From Candidatus Baltobacteraceae bacterium (GTDB taxonomy: Bacteria > Vulcanimicrobiota > Vulcanimicrobiia > Vulcanimicrobiales > Vulcanimicrobiaceae), in the NCBI GenBank assembly GCA_036559195.1, contig DATBTN010000041.1, positions 1-42,304 on the forward strand: a DNA stretch of 42,304 nucleotides. Direction: 5' to 3'. The notes beneath the pieces were generated by a model, which did no database searches, had not been told where the DNA came from, and worked only from the letters and a program-made list of their open reading frames with translations. Position 1 is the first letter of the stretch. Each line of letters opens with the position of its first letter. Below are positions 39,701-42,304 of this stretch, piece by piece. A program made the translations under genes and the position numbers.

Positions 39701-42194
39701 CAAAATGGTGCGTTTCGGAGATTTCGTTGCCGTTCGCATCGTAGCCGTAGGAAACACTGTGAGCGCCGCATGGGGCATTCCCGTCCAATGCGTATTGGGT
39801 GGCCGTTTGCGTTGCTTGAATTTGGCCGTTCGGGTAGTAGCACGTTCGGGTCGTGACGTTATCCGGGTCAGTCGCTGAGGTCAGTCGGTTAAGCGTGTCG
39901 TAGGTCAGCGACCAAGCACCGTTGCCCTTGTTATAGGCTTGCAAGTTTCCGTGCCCGTCGTAAGAGAATGTCTGCGTTGGTTGCCGATTTGATCCATCCA
40001 GCTGCGTGAAAGAGTCACCCGTCGTGGAGGTCGGCAAGCCGAAATCCGTGCCGCCTTGCGCCCCCGGGTTGTAGGCGATCGTGCGGTGATAGCCGAGGGC
40101 TGTTGTCGTTTGCGTAAGTTCGCCAAATGGCTCGTAGGCGGGAGCGGTCCAGACGTATTGCGTCGTGCCCGATTGAGATGGGCATAGCGAGTCTGAAGAC
40201 GGCGGTGGTCCCGTGACATTCCAGTCGTACCCGGCATTGTGATCAAATTGGGGGTCGCAATACGCGATGACGTTATTGTGCGAGTCGTACGAGTAGCGCG
40301 AGGTCGGCCGGAACGTGCCCGCCGAAGTAGTTACACTTGGAAGGGCGACCTCGACCGTGTTCCCATTCGCGTCCGAGACGTAATCGGTCTCGTTTCCGCG
40401 CGCATCGAAACTTGACGCAAGGTCATCGAGACTGTCGTACCATTGGGTCGTGGTGAGGAACGTTCCGTCGGCCTTGTAGTAATGAAAACCAGTTACATGA
40501 TCGTGATCGTTTTGCCAGTCGTATCCGCGCTCATGCCCGTCCGAGTCGGTTACGGTCGTGTTCCCGCCCGTTGTGTAGCTTATCCACGTGCTACGATACC
40601 CTTGGACGCCGGTCGGCATGCCCGGCTGCAGGAGCGTGTTTGTCCCGTCCGCGAGCGTAGGATTGACGACTCCGTGGAAATAGTACGAGCTAAGCTGATT
40701 GTTTGGTTGGTATGTGTATTCCACAAAGCCGCCGGCGTTCGGATTTGGGGTGTTGAGTGGTGTCATGACCCACGATAACAGGTGGGTAGCGCCGGACCAG
40801 CCGTAGGCCTGCTTTAATGCGGCACCCGCATTATTTCCCGGTTTCGTTACCGATGCGAGATTCGCGAAACTATCGTAGTCGTAAGTAACGGCGTTTCCAT
40901 CGGGCCACCGCAAACTCGAGAGTAGACGGTAGGTTCCAAAATTGGCGAACTGCAACGTCGCTGTTTCGCCATCTTCAGCACTTACAACGAGCTGATTAAG
41001 GTTTGCCGATGTAGAGGCATCACCGTTATCGAAAGTGTAGGTGAACGTCAGAGTGTTATTATTGTTCCTTGCGTAAATTCGAAGGAGTCGACCAGCGTAG
41101 GCTGCGGTGTTTGCCGGCTGCGTTGGTCCATAAAAGTAGTAGATGGCGCCGTTCTTTTTGGTCCAAAAGAATCCATTACCACCATCTGATGTCAAGGTGG
41201 CGTGGAGTCCATCGCGCCACTGGGGATCATAGCCCCCGCTACTATTTTGAAAGTAGTCGTACCGCGCTCCATCGATATCAAAGACGCTGATTCCGGGTCC
41301 GTTGTTATTGGCAATATGCGCATCGAACGTATTGGTCCACCCATTGCCATAGTTTGATGGCGTGCTCCCGTCGCTACCGGCGTAGTCATGTTGGCTAAAG
41401 CTATTATACGTGCGGCGAAACGCGAGTTCGATCCCGCGATGCGGAACCGCCATATCGTCGCCTTGCAAAACCAAGTTTCCGGTCTTGACGTTCCACATCA
41501 TCGTCCCAACGCCGTGTATGGCTTCCTCTTCGAAGGTCCACCAGCGATTGATGCCCGCATTCTCTGGAGCGTTGGTGTCAACCGGCAGGCTTCCGAAGCC
41601 ACCCGATGATGCCGCTCTACGTGCTGGACCGAACGAGGCGCTTCGCGATTGAGCGTGTTGCGGTATGGGCGTGCTCACTGGGGTCAGGATGCCTGGCCTT
41701 TGCACCGTCAAAAACGGCGTTTCGCTACTGGCTGGCAATCTCTGGGGCATTGCCATCGGAAACTTCTGACGAGAATCCAGAAGCGCTTTTCGCAGATAGA
41801 GCGCCGCAGCGCGGGGATTTGTAAGCATACGAGGTGTTGAGAGCGGCAGCATCCCACGTGGTGGGAGCACGCGAGCCACGACTGGTACGGGCGTAGGGCG
41901 ATTCTTGCTAGGCGGTGTATGAGGCGCTGCGGTGAACTTCGACCGCGTCATCAGGAATGGTGAGATCGTGGCAACGATCAGCGACTGAAGCCACCCAAAA
42001 TCGCTCCGAACCGCGCCCAGCTCGACGGGCAAGAGGCCGCCACGTATTCGGCTCGCGGCAGTTGCCGGCTGCACCCCCCCGCCACGAGCCTCGGCCGTCA
42101 GCGGTGGCGCCGACGCCCGGCTCGAGCCGGCAATCACCAGCGACGGTTGCCCAACGAATACCAAACATAACGCTAGTGCAATAATGCGGCGCAT
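36798..42194 (-). CDS. secreted RHS/YD-repeat polymorphic toxin with HEFGH metallopeptidase-like tip
   Basis: From ATG 42194 (RBS GAGGAG, complement of 42204-42209) the protein has 1798 residues. A Sec signal peptide (MRRIIALALCLVFVGQPSLV) is followed by a Pro-rich region to about residue 200, and then the RHS shell with many YD repeats (YDANGNEISETHHF, YDPDGSTSSIVYND, YNADGNMASS). The conserved core end YVWNRGNPISYEDPSGY lies near residue 1490. The C-terminal tip has AAHEFGHAFDS (HExxH at 1576-1580), a zinc-peptidase-like motif, and about 170 more residues. RHS proteins package a tip toxin inside a shell for contact or secretion delivery. Low GC and codon use differ from the neighbouring genes, suggesting transfer. 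Confidence 0.87.
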   Translation of the reverse strand: MRRIIALALCLVFVGQPSLVIAGSSRASAPPLTAEARGGGVQPATAASRIRGGLLPVELGAVRSDFGWLQSLIVATISPFLMTRSKFTAAPHTPPSKNRPTPVPVVARVLPPRGMLPLSTPRMLTNPRAAALYLRKALLDSRQKFPMAMPQRLPASSETPFLTVQRPGILTPVSTPIPQHAQSRSASFGPARRAASSGGFGSLPVDTNAPENAGINRWWTFEEEAIHGVGTMMWNVKTGNLVLQGDDMAVPHRGIELAFRRTYNSFSQHDYAGSDGSTPSNYGNGWTNTFDAHIANNNGPGISVFDIDGARYDYFQNSSGGYDPQWRDGLHATLTSDGGNGFFWTKKNGAIYYFYGPTQPANTAAYAGRLLRIYARNNNNTLTFTYTFDNGDASTSANLNQLVVSAEDGETATLQFANFGTYRLLSSLRWPDGNAVTYDYDSFANLASVTKPGNNAGAALKQAYGWSGATHLLSWVMTPLNTPNPNAGGFVEYTYQPNNQLSSYYFHGVVNPTLADGTNTLLQPGMPTGVQGYRSTWISYTTGGNTTVTDSDGHERGYDWQNDHDHVTGFHYYKADGTFLTTTQWYDSLDDLASSFDARGNETDYVSDANGNTVEVALPSVTTSAGTFRPTSRYSYDSHNNVIAYCDPQFDHNAGYDWNVTGPPPSSDSLCPSQSGTTQYVWTAPAYEPFGELTQTTTALGYHRTIAYNPGAQGGTDFGLPTSTTGDSFTQLDGSNRQPTQTFSYDGHGNLQAYNKGNGAWSLTYDTLNRLTSATDPDNVTTRTCYYPNGQIQATQTATQYALDGNAPCGAHSVSYGYDANGNEISETHHFGNIAATTNKWYDGGDRLIEIEEPQDPNDAYQFSWKTRYIYDLSENGSAGPRPSVAGQSLTGYGNLVKTQECLATPSVTIPGSFSSCSFTDTKAQAFDALDRLSSKYSYSGQSLYTETLTYDATGTSIGKLSRDCTGSVPCKSYEYDPDGSTSSIVYNDPNTPNLAYTYDSDGRVASAQSGQFGAQTYTYNADGNMASSVEPAGLPAHATLAYHYYADDSPASLDVQSTAFNQNQVFRYSYRPDGKVEQQAVETDSLPQGSTTVGFGYTAAGRTANLTYSGAGRPIAAPSFTYDAYGMESSVSLGPTVGMSNYSRDAEGGLTGYTSTGAATSVALNYSRRGELVSTKIGAAIQSQAVVANGIPIALATNPNSGYTNATLDARMGALTSQYNVPPATFNGRSPCAKDYSGTSCASENYTYDGTGRLTSTLAATYKLDDTKQIDETDTTTTNVYDAENHMTDTKINTSDLSGGLSRNREDSYVWGPNGHPDQIGFSGFTVGSGGPYYETLHWDGGRLLFVTDPTGRIVDLKIGTLGDVTFADTGYTGATFYERMPSGSIGVCYNAAAVVGTLGQSSYRSTNNCIGTNVPTCTYLFTTCCGSAGGQVPVYAGPDGIWDGVNTIQGVRMFNSDSNSWATPDAYAGEVNDPASQRQYVWNRGNPISYEDPSGYTVVIGDKHLKHVIQDMASRSKVFAKMLKELQGKKAGTFVVTPLTNTQDGVFRANEGKGGSIGIGTRQSHGGTMDTAAHEFGHAFDSIDRARFNVDVRTGVPANAFRDEPATQEEVNAYSIEHRVDLELGNARNWVGPDWGPLGQNHVMDWASFNAQYHPNTTPWVLQSKRNMIANAQTAIIHRFDNDIERAMLSPCKRFNDFLTDAPLIYLAKAERHNGSLLIVLHIDGFFPAGTPHVNPVHTGRLYLQLDDQPGIFIYRFGISNAPNVFMYEFKNGRRHRLIYSLVGTRGSLAYGQYCF

Positions 42195-42284
42195 TTCAAC
42201 GTACTCCTCACACCCCAAGCGGAGGCGGCGCATATTCTTCCGCACCACCGAACCACCCGGTATCGATGTGACAAAAGTAACACA

Positions 42285-42300
42285 GCAAGCGTTCGCTTGC
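42285..42300. promoter_or_regulatory. inverted repeat upstream of the RHS gene
   Basis: GCAAGCG-TT-CGCTTGC, a 7-bp-arm inverted repeat about 90 bp ahead of the RHS start, at the window edge. It may be an operator or the end of an upstream gene's terminator. A TTGTCA-like -35 lies near it on the minus strand but has no convincing -10. Confidence 0.3.
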
Positions 42301-42304
42301 AAGT

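Overview
The window is a 42.3 kb piece of a GC-rich bacterial chromosome. Genes are densely packed, with many 1-4 nt overlaps and many GTG/TTG starts. The content (SufR-led SUF cluster, MalT-like LuxR giant, PHP protein with a histone-like tail, peptidase S53, secreted RHS proteins, and the short repeat family carrying CTTCGACAGGCTCAGGATGA) would fit an uncultured Eremiobacterota/WPS-2-type lineage. That placement is inferred from gene style; there is no rRNA or marker-gene evidence.

Layout. 1-3105: a LON-domain protein running off the left edge, a 37-aa membrane peptide with a PuuD-like membrane protein, then an overlapping methyltransferase / flavin reductase / MBL hydrolase operon. 3106-3424: a cluster of dispersed repeats. 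3425-8387: a SUF iron-sulfur locus, with sufR and an IscU-like scaffold on minus and sufC-sufD-sufS-sufU on plus, but no sufB. 8398-10734: an acetate-type symporter module. 10731-15600: proteins of unknown function and a secreted GH125 mannosidase. 15854-17204: an ECF sigma factor overlapping a zinc anti-sigma domain fused to an O6-alkylguanine-DNA methyltransferase. 17219-21125: a LuxR/MalT-type regulator followed by an S53 lipoprotein peptidase. 21241-21366: an unidentified structured RNA ending in a textbook terminator. 21404-28145: pyroglutamyl peptidase, PHP/H1-tail fusion, EF-G paralogue, peptide-binding lipoprotein and OPRTase. 28142-34525: MBL hydrolase, a peroxiredoxin with an in-frame UGA at the catalytic cysteine, a methyltransferase, and an ETF-QO-thiO-thiS-thiG-rhodanese operon. 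34639-42194: an RHS toxin island with lower GC, holding an immunity-like gene, a displaced RHS C-terminal cassette (nonsense and frameshift) and a complete 1798-aa secreted RHS protein.

The two strongest observations are: (1) the ECF sigma / anti-sigma-MGMT pair, which looks like a one-protein alkylation sensor analogous in logic, not in structure, to Ada; and (2) the probable selenocysteine peroxiredoxin, where TGA replaces the peroxidatic Cys codon and is followed by a perfect 7-bp stem-loop with bacterial SECIS geometry. Next in interest are the structured RNA before pcp, the repeat sequence that codes the N-terminus of SufS, and the PHP/histone-H1-like fusion. No tRNA, rRNA, CRISPR array or insertion sequence was recognised.
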